Of a DNA stretch of 28,110 nucleotides, positions 13,749-22,243 are shown piece after piece (within the stretch, counting starts at the first letter, position 1; the number at the start of each line of letters is the position of its first letter). Position numbers and translations under genes: made by a program. Under the pieces are notes generated by a model. The model saw only the letters and a list, made by a program, of their open reading frames with translations, had not been told where the DNA came from and did not search any database. Origin of the DNA: DATCKG01 sp036562385 (GTDB lineage: Bacteria > Bacillota > Sulfobacillia > Symbiobacteriales > Symbiobacteriaceae); contig DATCKG010000081.1 in the NCBI GenBank assembly GCA_036562385.1, positions 1 through 28,110 on the forward strand. Direction: 5' to 3'.

Positions 13749-14783
13749 ATGAGCGGAAAACTTCAGCCGCTGCGGGAGTCCCACGTGCTGTTGGGACACG
13801 GCAGCGGCGGTAAGATGAGCGCGGAGTTGGTCCAGTCGGTGTTTCTGCCGGCCTTTCACAATCCGGTCCTGGCGGCGCTGAACGACCAGGCGGTGGTGAC
13901 GGTGGAGGGCGCCCGGCTGGCCTTTACCACCGACTCCTTCGTGGTTTCTCCGCCCTTCTTCCCCGGGGGCGATATCGGCTGCCTGGCGGTCAACGGCACG
14001 GTGAACGACCTGGTGGTGGGCGGGGCGGTGCCCATCTGTCTTTCGGCGAGCTTCATTGTAGAGGAAGGCTTTCCGGTGGCCGACCTGCGCCGGGTGGCGC
14101 AGTCCATGGCCGCGGCCGCGGAGGCGGCCGGCGTTCAGATCGTCACCGGCGACACGAAGGTGGTCGAGCGGGGGGCGGCGGACGGCCTCTTCATCACCAC
14201 GGCCGGGGTCGGGCTGGTTCCGGCCGGTCGGGATCTGGGGCCGCACCGGATCCAGCCGGGGGACCTGATCCTCTGCAGCGGCACGGTGGGGGATCACGGC
14301 GTGGCGATCCTCTCGCTGCGCAACGGGCTCCAGTTCGATGTCCCCATCGAAAGCGACAGCGCCGCGCTGGGCGGCCTGGTGGAGGCGATGCTGGCGGCCG
14401 GGGGCGAAGGGATTCACGCCATGCGGGATCCCACCCGGGGCGGTGTGGCAGCGAGCCTCAACGAGTGGGCCATGGCCACCGGGACGCAGATTGTGGTGGA
14501 GGAGGCGGCAATTCCCCTGCGGGATGAGGTGCGGGCGGTTTGCGAACTGCTGGGCATCGACCCGCTGAACGTGGCCAACGAGGGGAAGCTGCTGGCCGCC
14601 GTGGCGCCGGATGTCGCGGAGGCGGTGCTGGCCGCGATGCGGACCCATCCCCTGGGCCGGCAGGCCGCGGTGGTGGGGGAGGTCCGTGCCGGCGAGGCCG
14701 GTACGGTGTTCCTCCGGACCCAGGTGGGCGGCACCCGGCCCCTTGAGTACCCTTCGGGGGAACAGCTGCCGCGAATTTGCTGA
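13749..14783 (+). CDS. hypE: Hydrogenase maturation protein HypE
   Basis: ATP-dependent dehydratase of the PurM/SelD superfamily that converts the C-terminal thiocarboxamide to thiocyanate, the donor of the CN ligands. About 344 residues. GHGSGGK near the N-terminus is the nucleotide-binding loop; FTTDSFVVSPPFFPGGDIG and DPTRGGVAASLNE are PurM-family motifs. The protein ends in PRIC, the invariant substrate Cys at the last position. HypF, which would carbamoylate that Cys, is not encoded in the window and must be elsewhere in the genome. Confidence 0.95.
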   Translation: MSGKLQPLRESHVLLGHGSGGKMSAELVQSVFLPAFHNPVLAALNDQAVVTVEGARLAFTTDSFVVSPPFFPGGDIGCLAVNGTVNDLVVGGAVPICLSASFIVEEGFPVADLRRVAQSMAAAAEAAGVQIVTGDTKVVERGAADGLFITTAGVGLVPAGRDLGPHRIQPGDLILCSGTVGDHGVAILSLRNGLQFDVPIESDSAALGGLVEAMLAAGGEGIHAMRDPTRGGVAASLNEWAMATGTQIVVEEAAIPLRDEVRAVCELLGIDPLNVANEGKLLAAVAPDVAEAVLAAMRTHPLGRQAAVVGEVRAGEAGTVFLRTQVGGTRPLEYPSGEQLPRIC

Positions 14784-14845
14784 AACTCGTGGCCGCTCCC
14801 GCGCGTCTTATGTGCAGGTAACGAACCACACAGGAGGCATCACCC

Positions 14846-15520
14846 TTGGTACGACGGAGGCAGCGGAGGCGGCTGTGGAAGTGGCTGGGCGTGGGAGCCG
14901 TCGCGGCAGTGGCCCTGGCAGTCGCGATTAACGCCCTGGTCTACTTCGGGGGCCGGAGCCACATCGTGACCGTGGAGGAGGCTGAGCCCGCCCAGGCGGC
15001 GCTGGTGCTCGGCGCCCGGGTATATCCAAACGGCGGCGTGTCCCCCATGCTGGCGGACCGGTTGGAGACCGCCCTGGAACTGTACCAGGCCGGCAAGGTC
15101 CGGAAGATCCTGGTGAGCGGCGACCATAGCCGGAAGGAGTACGATGAGGTCAACACCATGCGCCGCTACCTGGAGGAAAGAGGCGTCCCCCCTGAGGATA
15201 TCTTCATGGACCATGCGGGGTTTGACACTTACGACTCCATGTACCGGGCCCGGGCGGTCTTTGCCGCGGAGGACGTGATCGTGGTGACGCAGGAGTTCCA
15301 CCTGCCCCGGGCGCTGTGGATCGCCCACCGGCTGGGGCTGAAGGCCCAGGGGGTCGTGGCGGACCGGCACCGGTTCGGGGTGGAGGATTACTACGAGATG
15401 CGGGAGATGGCGGCCCGGCTGAAAGCCTTCGGTGAGGTGCTGATTCGCCGTAAGCCGGTCTTTCTGGGCCCGGTGATTCCCATCACCGGTGATGGGCGGG
15501 CGACGCATGATCAGGTGTAG
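14846..15520 (+). CDS. YdcF/SanA-family (DUF218) membrane-anchored protein
   Basis: About 224 residues from TTG, 8 bases after AGGAGG. A basic start (MVRRRQRRRLWKW) is followed by a single membrane span (~14-33). The DUF218 domain comes next: AALVLGARVYPNGGVSPMLADRLETALELY, KILVSGDHSRKEYDEVNTMRRYLEERGVP, and VTQEFHLPRALWIAHRLG. The length and single anchor fit SanA, linked in enterobacteria to cell-envelope integrity. It follows hypE by 62 bases on the same strand with no terminator between, so it may be co-transcribed. A functional link to the hydrogenase is not evident. Confidence 0.85.
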   Translation: MVRRRQRRRLWKWLGVGAVAAVALAVAINALVYFGGRSHIVTVEEAEPAQAALVLGARVYPNGGVSPMLADRLETALELYQAGKVRKILVSGDHSRKEYDEVNTMRRYLEERGVPPEDIFMDHAGFDTYDSMYRARAVFAAEDVIVVTQEFHLPRALWIAHRLGLKAQGVVADRHRFGVEDYYEMREMAARLKAFGEVLIRRKPVFLGPVIPITGDGRATHDQV

Positions 15521-15558
15521 CGGAAAAGACGCAGAGCCGGCTGCAGGCGTCTGTCAAC

Positions 15559-15590
15559 AAAGTCCCACCGCGCCATGGCGGTGGGACTTT
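15559..15590. terminator. Bidirectional terminator between the DUF218 gene and the FGGY kinase gene
   Basis: A perfect 13-base stem (AAAGTCCCACCGC and its complement) with a 6-base loop lies between convergent genes. The plus tail continues TTCC and the minus tail TTGTTG, so it can serve both strands. Confidence 0.85.
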
Positions 15591-15613
15591 TCCGTAGCGT
15601 AATGTTTCGAATG

Positions 15614-17143
15614 TTACCTGGCCTTGGCTGCCTTGTTGTGCATGAGCGGGAAAAGCGCATTGCAGGTGGCCACGTAGGTCTCAAACAGATCCTGATAGAC
15701 GGCAGCGTTAGCGGGATCCGGCTCAATTCTGTCGCCCTTGGCCGTCATCCGGTCAGCCGCTTCCACCAGGGACGGATACCATCCCAGGCCGACCGCAGCG
15801 GCAACGGCGGCGCCCAGGCAGGAGGCATTGGCGTTGGCGGAGATCGTAATGGGCCGGCCGGTGATGTCTGCAAGAATCTGCATCCAGAGCCGGTTCTTCG
15901 TTGCCCCTCCGCTGGCGATGATCTCGGTGATATTGCCGCCGGCAGTAGCTGCCACTTCCAGGATGTTCCGGGTACCGCACGCGATGCCTTCCATAATGGC
16001 CCGGAAGAGATGGCCGCGGTTGTGATGGAGCCTGAGCCCCCAGATCGCGCCGCTCACGTCCGGATCCCGATACGGGGTGCGGTTTCCCTGCCAGAAATCC
16101 AACAGGCAGAGGCCGTCGGCTCCGGGCGGTGTCTGGGCGGCTTCCGCAATCAGCGTGCTGTAGGCCTCCTCGGTTTGCGGCAGATCCCTGCAGCAGGTCT
16201 CCCGGAACCAGCGGGTGATGGAACCGCAGGAGATCTGTCCACCTTCGATCAGCCACTGATCCGGGTAGATGGGTGCCCAGTACGGACCCCAGAGGCCGGG
16301 ATGGAAGAGCGGCCGGTCGGACATCAGCATGTGGACAAAGGAGGTGCCGGCGATCAGGCCCATCTGACCCGGCCGGTTGACGCCCATGCCCAGCAGTCCC
16401 AGGTGCGCGTCGATTCCGCCCTGAGCCACCAGCACGTCGGAGGCCAAGCCCAGTTCTGCCGCCACCTGCGGCCGAATCCGCTCGACGGGGGTGCCCACGG
16501 GCAGAACGGGCGACGGCCAGATCTCGTTCACGTCCGGCAGGCCAATCTGTTCAAACAGGGTGGGATCCCATCCACCCAACTCATCCACGTACAGCCATTT
16601 GCACACCGCGTTGAGCCGGGAGGCGGCCCAGCGGCCTGTCAGCTTGAAATTGAGCCAGTCCAGGGCCTCCACAATCCGGTAAGGCCGTGTGGCCAGTTCC
16701 GGCATGTGTTTCCGAAGCCAAAGGGTCTTGGGCACCATCCATTCCACGGAGACCTGTCCGCCGCTGTAGCGGAGAGCCGGATGGCCCGTGCGGTTGATCA
16801 CTTTGGCTTCTTCTTTGGCCCGGGAGTCCATCCAGAGGAGCGCGGGGCCCAACGGTTCGCCGGTATTTTTGTCTACTGCGAGCACGGTGGACGAGGTTGC
16901 GGAAATCGCGAGCGCCTGAATCCGTTTCAAGTCTACTTGCTTCGAAAGGAGCCCGAGTGCGTTCCGAAGGGACTGCCACCAATCAGCGGGAGACTGTTCT
17001 ACGAAATCGGGCTGCGGGAAGGTGCTGGCATAGCCGGCGCTGGCACTTGCCAGTTCTGTCCCGTCGGGAGCGACAGCCGCGACCCGCAGCGATTCGGTCC
17101 CCAAATCGATTCCCAGCACCAGCCTGTCCGTATCCGTGCGCAA
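15614..17143 (-). CDS. FGGY-family carbohydrate kinase
   Basis: ATP-dependent sugar kinase of ~509 residues, TTG start 8 bases after AAGGGGG. The N-terminal phosphate loop is LGIDLGTESLRV. ALLWMDSRA and VEALDWLNFKLTGR are substrate-domain features. QGGIDAHLGLLGMG supplies the catalytic Asp. LIAGTSFVHML and IIASGGATKNRLWMQILADITGRPI are the family signatures of the second domain. DFWQGNRTPYRDPDVSGAIWGL resembles ribulokinase- or ribitol-kinase-like members more than glycerol kinase, but the substrate cannot be read from sequence. It lies 5 bases after the dehydrogenase gene, the last of a three-gene operon. Confidence 0.9.
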   Translation of the reverse strand: MRTDTDRLVLGIDLGTESLRVAAVAPDGTELASASAGYASTFPQPDFVEQSPADWWQSLRNALGLLSKQVDLKRIQALAISATSSTVLAVDKNTGEPLGPALLWMDSRAKEEAKVINRTGHPALRYSGGQVSVEWMVPKTLWLRKHMPELATRPYRIVEALDWLNFKLTGRWAASRLNAVCKWLYVDELGGWDPTLFEQIGLPDVNEIWPSPVLPVGTPVERIRPQVAAELGLASDVLVAQGGIDAHLGLLGMGVNRPGQMGLIAGTSFVHMLMSDRPLFHPGLWGPYWAPIYPDQWLIEGGQISCGSITRWFRETCCRDLPQTEEAYSTLIAEAAQTPPGADGLCLLDFWQGNRTPYRDPDVSGAIWGLRLHHNRGHLFRAIMEGIACGTRNILEVAATAGGNITEIIASGGATKNRLWMQILADITGRPITISANANASCLGAAVAAAVGLGWYPSLVEAADRMTAKGDRIEPDPANAAVYQDLFETYVATCNALFPLMHNKAAKAR

Positions 17144-17148
17144 CCGGA

Positions 17149-18198
17149 TTACCCCCTTGGCAGGAAGAGCACTTTGCCGAAGAAAATGTCGCGGGCATAC
17201 AGATGTTTAAAGATTTCCGGTGCCTGATCCAAAGGGAGTCGATGGGTAATAATCGGTTCGGTCCGAATCTTCCCCTGCCGCATCCACTCCACCACCCGGG
17301 TCCACTCATCGCCGGGGAAGGGGGCGGAGAAGGAGTTCCAGGAACCTACCACCTGCAGTTCCCGCCGCAGAATCATGTCCACGGCTTTTTCACTCAGGGT
17401 CAGATCCCGGTGCGAGATTCCGACCCAGACGGCCACACCAAGCCGGCCGGTTGCCAGGATGGACTGCTCCTGCGTCTGTGGCGTTCCGGCTGTGTCCAGG
17501 ACCACTTGCGCCAGTTCGCCCTGGGTGAACTCCTGGATAAACGCAACCGGATCCTGGCGGCGGGAGTTTACGGCGGCGTCGGCGCCGACGTCCAGGGCCT
17601 GCTGGATCTTCGGATCTTCCACATCCACGGCAACCACGCGGGCGGCTCCCAGCAGTTTCGCAATCTGGACGGCCAGCAGCCCGATGGGGCCCGCACCAAA
17701 GATAGCCACGGTTTTCCCGTCCAGCGACGTGCCGGCCTTCTTAAAGGCATGAACGGCGATGGAGGCAGGGTCGCAGAGAGCGGCTGTCTCCAGGGGGATG
17801 TTCTCGGGCAGTTTCACGGCATTGCCTTCGGGGACTGTGACAAACTCGGCGAAAGCACCGTCCCGGCGGGAGCCAAAGTAGTCGTAACGCTCGCACAGCG
17901 AATAATTCCCGCTTCGGCACCAGCGGCACGTGTTGCACGGAATCAGCGGTGCCACTGTCACCCGGTCGCCGGGTACAAACCCTTTCACCTCCTTCCCCAC
18001 TTCGACGACGGTACCGGAGAATTCATGTCCCAGTGTGATGGGCATCTTATGGGCGCCCACGACCATCGCCCGGGGGATGTCGGAGCCGCATACACCTGCT
18101 GCGCCCACTTGCACCAACAGATCGTGGGGGCCCGGCGTCGGGATGGGTACATCTTCGACTCTGAGATCGCCTGGACTGTGGAGACGGACTGCTTTCAT
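17149..18198 (-). CDS. Zinc-dependent polyol dehydrogenase, galactitol-1-phosphate 5-dehydrogenase-like
   Basis: Medium-chain zinc alcohol dehydrogenase of ~349 residues oxidising a polyol or polyol phosphate with NAD(P). The catalytic zinc residues lie in CGSDIPRAMVVGAHKMPITLGHEFSG. The structural-zinc Cys set is CNTCRWCRSGNYSLC. The Rossmann motif is FGAGPIGLLAVQIAKLLGA. GSRRDGAFAEF and VGSWNSFSAPFPGDEW closely resemble E. coli GatD. ATG follows AAGGAAGG by 8 bases. The frame is open far upstream through the regulator gene, but that part is a shadow. It follows the regulator by 4 bases and the kinase follows it by 5. Confidence 0.9.
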   Translation of the reverse strand: MKAVRLHSPGDLRVEDVPIPTPGPHDLLVQVGAAGVCGSDIPRAMVVGAHKMPITLGHEFSGTVVEVGKEVKGFVPGDRVTVAPLIPCNTCRWCRSGNYSLCERYDYFGSRRDGAFAEFVTVPEGNAVKLPENIPLETAALCDPASIAVHAFKKAGTSLDGKTVAIFGAGPIGLLAVQIAKLLGAARVVAVDVEDPKIQQALDVGADAAVNSRRQDPVAFIQEFTQGELAQVVLDTAGTPQTQEQSILATGRLGVAVWVGISHRDLTLSEKAVDMILRRELQVVGSWNSFSAPFPGDEWTRVVEWMRQGKIRTEPIITHRLPLDQAPEIFKHLYARDIFFGKVLFLPRG

Positions 18199-18202
18199 TC
18201 CA

Positions 18203-19168
18203 TCATCCTTCCTTTCCAGCGTTGTGAAGTGCGAGCACATCCCGAGCGGTTTGCTCGTCGGTAAACAGGGTGTTGACATATCCCCCCCGGAGTGCACCCA
18301 ACACAGCGCGGGCTCGATAGGATCCCGCGGACAGCCCGACGGTGACCGGAATTTGTTTGAGCTGTTCCAGCCGGATGCCAATGGTCCGCGCATCCAGTGC
18401 CGGGTCCGTGATCCGGCCCTGGATGTCAAAGAACCGGGCACAAATGTCACCGACGGCGCCTTTCTTAAGGAGGTCATCGAACTCGTCGTCCGTAAAATAA
18501 CCGGAGTGGTAAAGAATGGAGTCTCGGGTCGCGATGCCGATGGAGAAAACCGCAATGTCAACCCGAGTGGCCAGGTCCAGGATTGCGGCGATCGTCGCCT
18601 CTGCCTCAAACAAGCGGGCCGCCTCCGCCCTCTGCGCGATGGCGGGAACCGGCAGCAGGTAGGCCGTACCGCCGAAGGCCCGGGCAAAACGCTCCACGAT
18701 GGCACTGGCCTGGGTGGCGGAACTGGACCGGGTCAGACTGCCGTTGAGTTGGATCACCGAAACGCCGCGGTCTACTGAGCGGGCAGGAAGGTGCCGGCTC
18801 AGCTCGTACATCTGATGGCCCCACGACACTCCAAGCCGGCAGTCGGACGTCACCGCGGAAACCAGGTAGTCGGCCGCCATGCGGAAAACGTCCTGACGGA
18901 TGGCTTGCAAGTCGTTGACGAGAACCTTTGCAACTCCTACTTTCTTCAACTTAAAGGTTTCAGCCAGGGCCGCTTCCAGTTCGGAGACCGTTTCCAGCGG
19001 GTAGTGCACCTGGATCGTGACGATTCCCTCCGCCCTGGCCGCCTCCAGGAGGCGACTGACCTTGGAGCGGGACAGGCCTTTGATTTGTGCGATCTCCTCC
19101 TGGCTTTTGCCCAGTTCGTAGTACATGCGGGCTACTTCCACCAGCAGGTGAATATCCAAGCTTTCCAC
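18203..19168 (-). CDS. SorC/B. subtilis DeoR-type sugar-binding transcriptional regulator
   Basis: About 321 residues. The N-terminal helix-turn-helix is MYYELGKSQEEIAQIKGLSRSKVSRLLEAARAEGIV. The C-terminal SorC sugar-phosphate domain carries LGVSWGHQMYEL, VIQLNGSL, YLLPVPAI and VFSIGIATRDSILYHSGYFTDDE. GTG at 19168 was chosen because it has AAGG upstream and gives the family N-terminus; an in-frame TTG at 19207 is possible. It heads the dehydrogenase-kinase operon and is divergent from deoC. In B. subtilis a regulator of this family controls the deoC operon, so control of both directions is likely. The effector would be a sugar phosphate, possibly a deoxyribose phosphate. Confidence 0.9.
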   Translation of the reverse strand: MESLDIHLLVEVARMYYELGKSQEEIAQIKGLSRSKVSRLLEAARAEGIVTIQVHYPLETVSELEAALAETFKLKKVGVAKVLVNDLQAIRQDVFRMAADYLVSAVTSDCRLGVSWGHQMYELSRHLPARSVDRGVSVIQLNGSLTRSSSATQASAIVERFARAFGGTAYLLPVPAIAQRAEAARLFEAEATIAAILDLATRVDIAVFSIGIATRDSILYHSGYFTDDEFDDLLKKGAVGDICARFFDIQGRITDPALDARTIGIRLEQLKQIPVTVGLSAGSYRARAVLGALRGGYVNTLFTDEQTARDVLALHNAGKEG

Positions 19169-19311
19169 CGTTCCTTGCCTTGGGAGTCCGTTCAGCGCAA
19201 TGAACAAATTCTCGAACCACTGGTATTTTCCTCTCTCAAAATGAAGAAACTGCTATTACTCAAGGATAGGGCCGCGTTCACGCAGTATCGCAGTGGCTGT
19301 ACGTTAAGCAC

Positions 19312-19340
19312 TTGACATTTTACGCAGGAGATAGATTCCT
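19312..19340 (+). promoter_or_regulatory. Probable deoC promoter
   Basis: A perfect -35 hexamer TTGACA (19312-19317) lies in the 232-base region between the SorC-type regulator and deoC. At 17 bases spacing the -10 region is ATTCCT, a poor match, as expected for an activated or tightly regulated promoter. No convincing operator dyad was found in this region. Confidence 0.45.
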
Positions 19341-19400
19341 AACGGCGAAGTTGACGGTAGGATCAAGCCGCTGAACAGATTTTCAGGAGGCGTTGTCAAG

Positions 19401-20075
19401 ATGGCAGAGGAACGGGTTCCTGCGGATGCAAAGGCCTTGGCGAAGATGATTGACCACACCTTGCTCAAGCCCGATGCCTCCCGCAGCCAGATCCTGCAGT
19501 TGTGTGAGGAGGCCAAGACGTACGGCTTTTGGTCGGTCTGCGTCAATCCGTATTGGGTACCGCTGTGCGTCGATCACCTGCGAGGCACTGACGTCAAAGT
19601 CTGCACGGTCATCGGGTTTCCATTGGGGGCCACCACGCCGGCCGCCAAAGCGGCGGAGGCCGCGGAAGCGGTTCGCAACGGAGCGGATGAGATCGACATG
19701 GTGATGAATGTGGGGGCCATGAAATCCGGCGACTATCAGGCGGTGCTGGACGACATGAAGGCCGTGCGGAACGCGGTCGGGGACAAGGTTGTGGTCAAAG
19801 TGATTCTGGAAACCGGCCTGCTTACCGACGCCGAAAAGGTAAAGGCCTGCGAACTGGCCAAGGAAGCCGGCCTGGACTACGTGAAGACGTCCACCGGGTT
19901 TGGATATGGCGGAGCCACGGTGGAGGACGTCGCGCTGATGCGCCGGACCGTGGGCGATGCCCTGGGCGTAAAGGCCTCCGGCGGTATCCGTGACCGGGAG
20001 ACGGCGCTGGCGATGATCCGGGCAGGGGCCAGCCGCATCGGCGCTTCTGCCTCGGTGAAAATTGTGAGCGGGTAA
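19401..20075 (+). CDS. deoC: Deoxyribose-phosphate aldolase
   Basis: Class I aldolase cleaving 2-deoxyribose-5-phosphate to glyceraldehyde-3-phosphate and acetaldehyde, ~224 residues. IDHTLLKPDAS opens the TIM barrel. VMNVGAMKSG follows the conserved EIDM Asp. VKTSTGFGYGGAT holds the Schiff-base Lys, and KASGGIRD the second active-site Lys. ATG follows AGGAGG by 10 bases. It is divergent from the SorC-family regulator and the dehydrogenase-kinase pair. No other deo nucleoside genes are adjacent, so it may serve a sugar pathway rather than nucleoside salvage. Confidence 0.95.
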   Translation: MAEERVPADAKALAKMIDHTLLKPDASRSQILQLCEEAKTYGFWSVCVNPYWVPLCVDHLRGTDVKVCTVIGFPLGATTPAAKAAEAAEAVRNGADEIDMVMNVGAMKSGDYQAVLDDMKAVRNAVGDKVVVKVILETGLLTDAEKVKACELAKEAGLDYVKTSTGFGYGGATVEDVALMRRTVGDALGVKASGGIRDRETALAMIRAGASRIGASASVKIVSG

Positions 20076-20098
20076 GCACATCTGGCGGAAAAGAATAG

Positions 20099-20119
20099 GG
20101 CCCGGGGAAACCCCGGGCC
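20099..20119. terminator. GC-rich hairpin between deoC and the Nudix gene
   Basis: A perfect 9-base stem (GGCCCGGGG / CCCCGGGCC) with a 3-base loop lies 24 bases past the deoC stop. The plus-strand tail is not U-rich; the minus-strand tail (CTATTCTTTTCC) is. It may be a terminator for either convergent gene. Confidence 0.6.
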
Positions 20120-20145
20120 GGCAAGGCAGGCGGTGTTTATCAGAA

Positions 20146-20171
20146 AAGGCGTACCCCATGGGGTACGCCTT
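20146..20171 (-). terminator. Terminator of the Nudix hydrolase gene
   Basis: A perfect 26-base palindrome (arms AAGGCGTACCCC with a minimal loop) overlaps the TAA stop codon. On the minus strand the stem leads into TTTT. Placing the terminator stem over the stop codon repeats the arrangement seen at the maturation protease gene. Confidence 0.75.
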
Positions 20172-20589
20172 ACTCTGTCTTGTCGAGGGGGCGGGAATGG
20201 ACCTCTTCCTGGAGCCGCCGAACGGTGGGCAGGTCTGCCGGCGCCCAGGTGAGCCTGTGGAGTTCACCGGGCGGGAGCCATCGCAGTTCGGCATGTTCCC
20301 GCGGCGTGGGCTGTCCGCTCACCAGCCGGGCGCGGTAGGTAATGAGCCGCACAACCCGGTCCGGATAGGCATATGTCACATCCGCAACCTGCGGGCCCAC
20401 CGTAATCTCACAGCCCAGTTCCTCGCGGATTTCCCGGCGCAGGGACTCCGCGGGACTCTCCCCGGCTTCGATTTTGCCGCCAGGAAACTCCCAGAGGCCG
20501 CCCTGGGCCATATGAGGAGAGCGCCGTGCGCAGAGAATGTGACCTGCTTCATTTTCAATTACGGCACCGACCACATCGATCTGTCTCAT
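20170..20589 (-). CDS. Nudix (MutT-like) hydrolase
   Basis: About 139 residues. The Nudix box is complete: GGKIEAGE, then the REIREELG core with all catalytic Glu residues (GX5EX7REUXEEXGU). MRQIDVVGAVIENEAGHILCARR and GGLWEFPGGK are typical of MutT/8-oxo-dGTP or CTP pyrophosphohydrolases that clean the nucleotide pool. The ATG has AGAGG 5 bases upstream and AAAGGAG farther up. The frame remains open for about 70 codons before this start; the nearest 44 of them have coding-like composition but no clear start codon. Confidence 0.85.
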   Translation of the reverse strand: MRQIDVVGAVIENEAGHILCARRSPHMAQGGLWEFPGGKIEAGESPAESLRREIREELGCEITVGPQVADVTYAYPDRVVRLITYRARLVSGQPTPREHAELRWLPPGELHRLTWAPADLPTVRRLQEEVHSRPLDKTE

Positions 20590-20749
20590 CGCGGCCTCTT
20601 TCTCCTTTACCGGACGTTCCGGATGCGTGTATTGCCACCCGGCGTCAGGGTGCCGGGAATGGGTCTCCTGCATCCCGCTGGCCAGCAGATCTTCCCGGTC
20701 CGATTCCGAAAGGGTCAGTTCCCCCTCAATGATAGTCCTATGGAAAGGG

Positions 20750-20791
20750 ACAACAGCCCCACCTGCCCATGACAGGCAGGTGGGGGGTTGT
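20750..20791 (-). terminator. Terminator downstream of lpdA
   Basis: An 11-base perfect stem (CCCCACCTGCC / GGCAGGTGGGG) is extended by a further ACAAC/GTTGT pairing after a two-base mismatch, with a 7-base loop. On the minus strand it leads into TGTTGTCCCTTT. It lies 40 bases after the lpdA stop. Confidence 0.7.
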
Positions 20792-20830
20792 GGCATGTGC
20801 AGGCACAAGTGCCGGGACGGAAGGCGCGGC

Positions 20831-22243
20831 TTACGCGTGAATCGCCCGGCCTTCCACTGCCAGGGCCGCCTCGCCCAGCACCTCCGAGAGGGTGGGATGC
20901 GGGTGGATCGCCTCGGCGATCTGGGCGGCGGTCAGGTTGGCCAGCATGGCGATTCCGGCCTCGCTGACGTAGTTGGTCACCTCCGGGCCGATGAGGTGGG
21001 CGCCCAGGAGGACGCCGGTGTTGGCGTCGGCGACCAACTTGGCGAAGCCGTCGATGGAGCCGTGGACCAGCGCCTTGCCGATGCCCCGGAAGGGGAACTT
21101 GCCCACCTTCACCTCGTGGCCGGCTTCCCGGGCCTGCTGCTCGGTGAGGCCGATGGAAGCCACCTCCGGACGGGTGAAGACGCACCGGGGCACCCGGCGA
21201 GGATCAAAGGGCTGCGGGTTGCGCCCGGCCAGATGCTCCATGGCGATGATGCCCTGGTGGGAGGCCACGTGGGCGAGGCCACCGCCGGCCACGTCGCCGA
21301 TGGCGTAAATCGCCGGGTCTCCGGTCCGGCCGTACCCGTCCACCACAATGGCTCCGCCGCGCCCCAGCGCAACGGCGGGACGGTGCTCCAGGCCGAGTCC
21401 CTCGGTGACCGGCTCGCGGCCCACGGACACCAACACAGCCTCGGCGGTGAACTCCTGGACCTGATCACCCACCCGGGCCGAAAGGGTAACCTGGCCGTCG
21501 ACGACCCGGACGCTGTCGGGCTGGACCGCCGCGCCGGTGAGGATCTGAATCTTCCGCCGGCGCATCAGCTTCGCCAGCTCGGCGGCCACCTCTTCATCTT
21601 CGGTGGGCAGGATGCGGGGCAGGAACTCGAGCACTGTCACCTGCACCCCGAAGTCGGCGTAGAGGCTGGCCCACTCCATGCCGATGGCACCGCCGCCGAT
21701 GATGATCACGGACTTGGGCAGGCTCGTCATGGCCAGGGCTTCATCGGATGTAAAGATGTGGCGCCCGTCGATGGGCAGGCCCAGGGTCTTGGGGCGGGAT
21801 CCGGTGGCCAGAACCAGCCGGGGAGCCTTGAGACGCTCTTCACCGGATTCGGTCTGGACCCGCACCACCACCGGTTCACCGGTGCCGGTGCCGGGTTCCA
21901 GGCTGCCGGTGCCGGTGAAGACGGCGACGCCGTTTCGCTTCAGCAGCCCCTGAACCCCCTTGTACAGGTTGGCCACGATCTTTTCCTTCCGGGCGTGGAC
22001 CTGGGAAAAATCGAAATTCACCTCAGGCGCTACAAGACCGAACTCCTGTCCACGGCGGAGCGTATCCAATAGTTCGGCGCTGCGGAGGTACGCCTTGGTG
22101 GGGATGCACCCGCGATGGAGGCAGGTGCCGCCGACCTTATCCTTCTCCACCAGAGCTACCTTCAACCCGAGCTGTGCACCGCGGATGGCTGCGACATAGC
22201 CGCCGGTGCCCCCTCCCAGTACGATCACGTCAAACTCATGCAT
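20831..22243 (-). CDS. lpdA: Dihydrolipoyl dehydrogenase (E3)
   Basis: Flavoprotein reoxidising dihydrolipoamide in 2-oxoacid dehydrogenase complexes or the glycine cleavage system, ~470 residues. The FAD-binding GGGTGGYVAAIRGAQLG is followed by the redox disulfide GGTCLHRGCIPTK. The NAD-binding segment is IIGGGAIGMEWASLYADFG. IYAIGDVAGG is the second FAD contact, and HPHPTLSE holds the active-site His-Glu. There is no lipoyl domain at the N-terminus. The start ATG has only a moderate ribosome site (AAAGGGG, 12 bases). No E1 or E2 genes are adjacent, so its complex is encoded elsewhere. Confidence 0.95.
   Translation of the reverse strand: MHEFDVIVLGGGTGGYVAAIRGAQLGLKVALVEKDKVGGTCLHRGCIPTKAYLRSAELLDTLRRGQEFGLVAPEVNFDFSQVHARKEKIVANLYKGVQGLLKRNGVAVFTGTGSLEPGTGTGEPVVVRVQTESGEERLKAPRLVLATGSRPKTLGLPIDGRHIFTSDEALAMTSLPKSVIIIGGGAIGMEWASLYADFGVQVTVLEFLPRILPTEDEEVAAELAKLMRRRKIQILTGAAVQPDSVRVVDGQVTLSARVGDQVQEFTAEAVLVSVGREPVTEGLGLEHRPAVALGRGGAIVVDGYGRTGDPAIYAIGDVAGGGLAHVASHQGIIAMEHLAGRNPQPFDPRRVPRCVFTRPEVASIGLTEQQAREAGHEVKVGKFPFRGIGKALVHGSIDGFAKLVADANTGVLLGAHLIGPEVTNYVSEAGIAMLANLTAAQIAEAIHPHPTLSEVLGEAALAVEGRAIHA

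Noticed and set aside
12741..14648. Minus-strand open frame of 635 codons opposite hypD and hypE
   Set aside because: Antisense to two clearly conserved genes, no motifs, His/Arg/Gly-rich shadow.
15575..18264. Long plus-strand open frames opposite the FGGY kinase and dehydrogenase
   Set aside because: Antisense shadows of well-supported genes with no recognisable domain.
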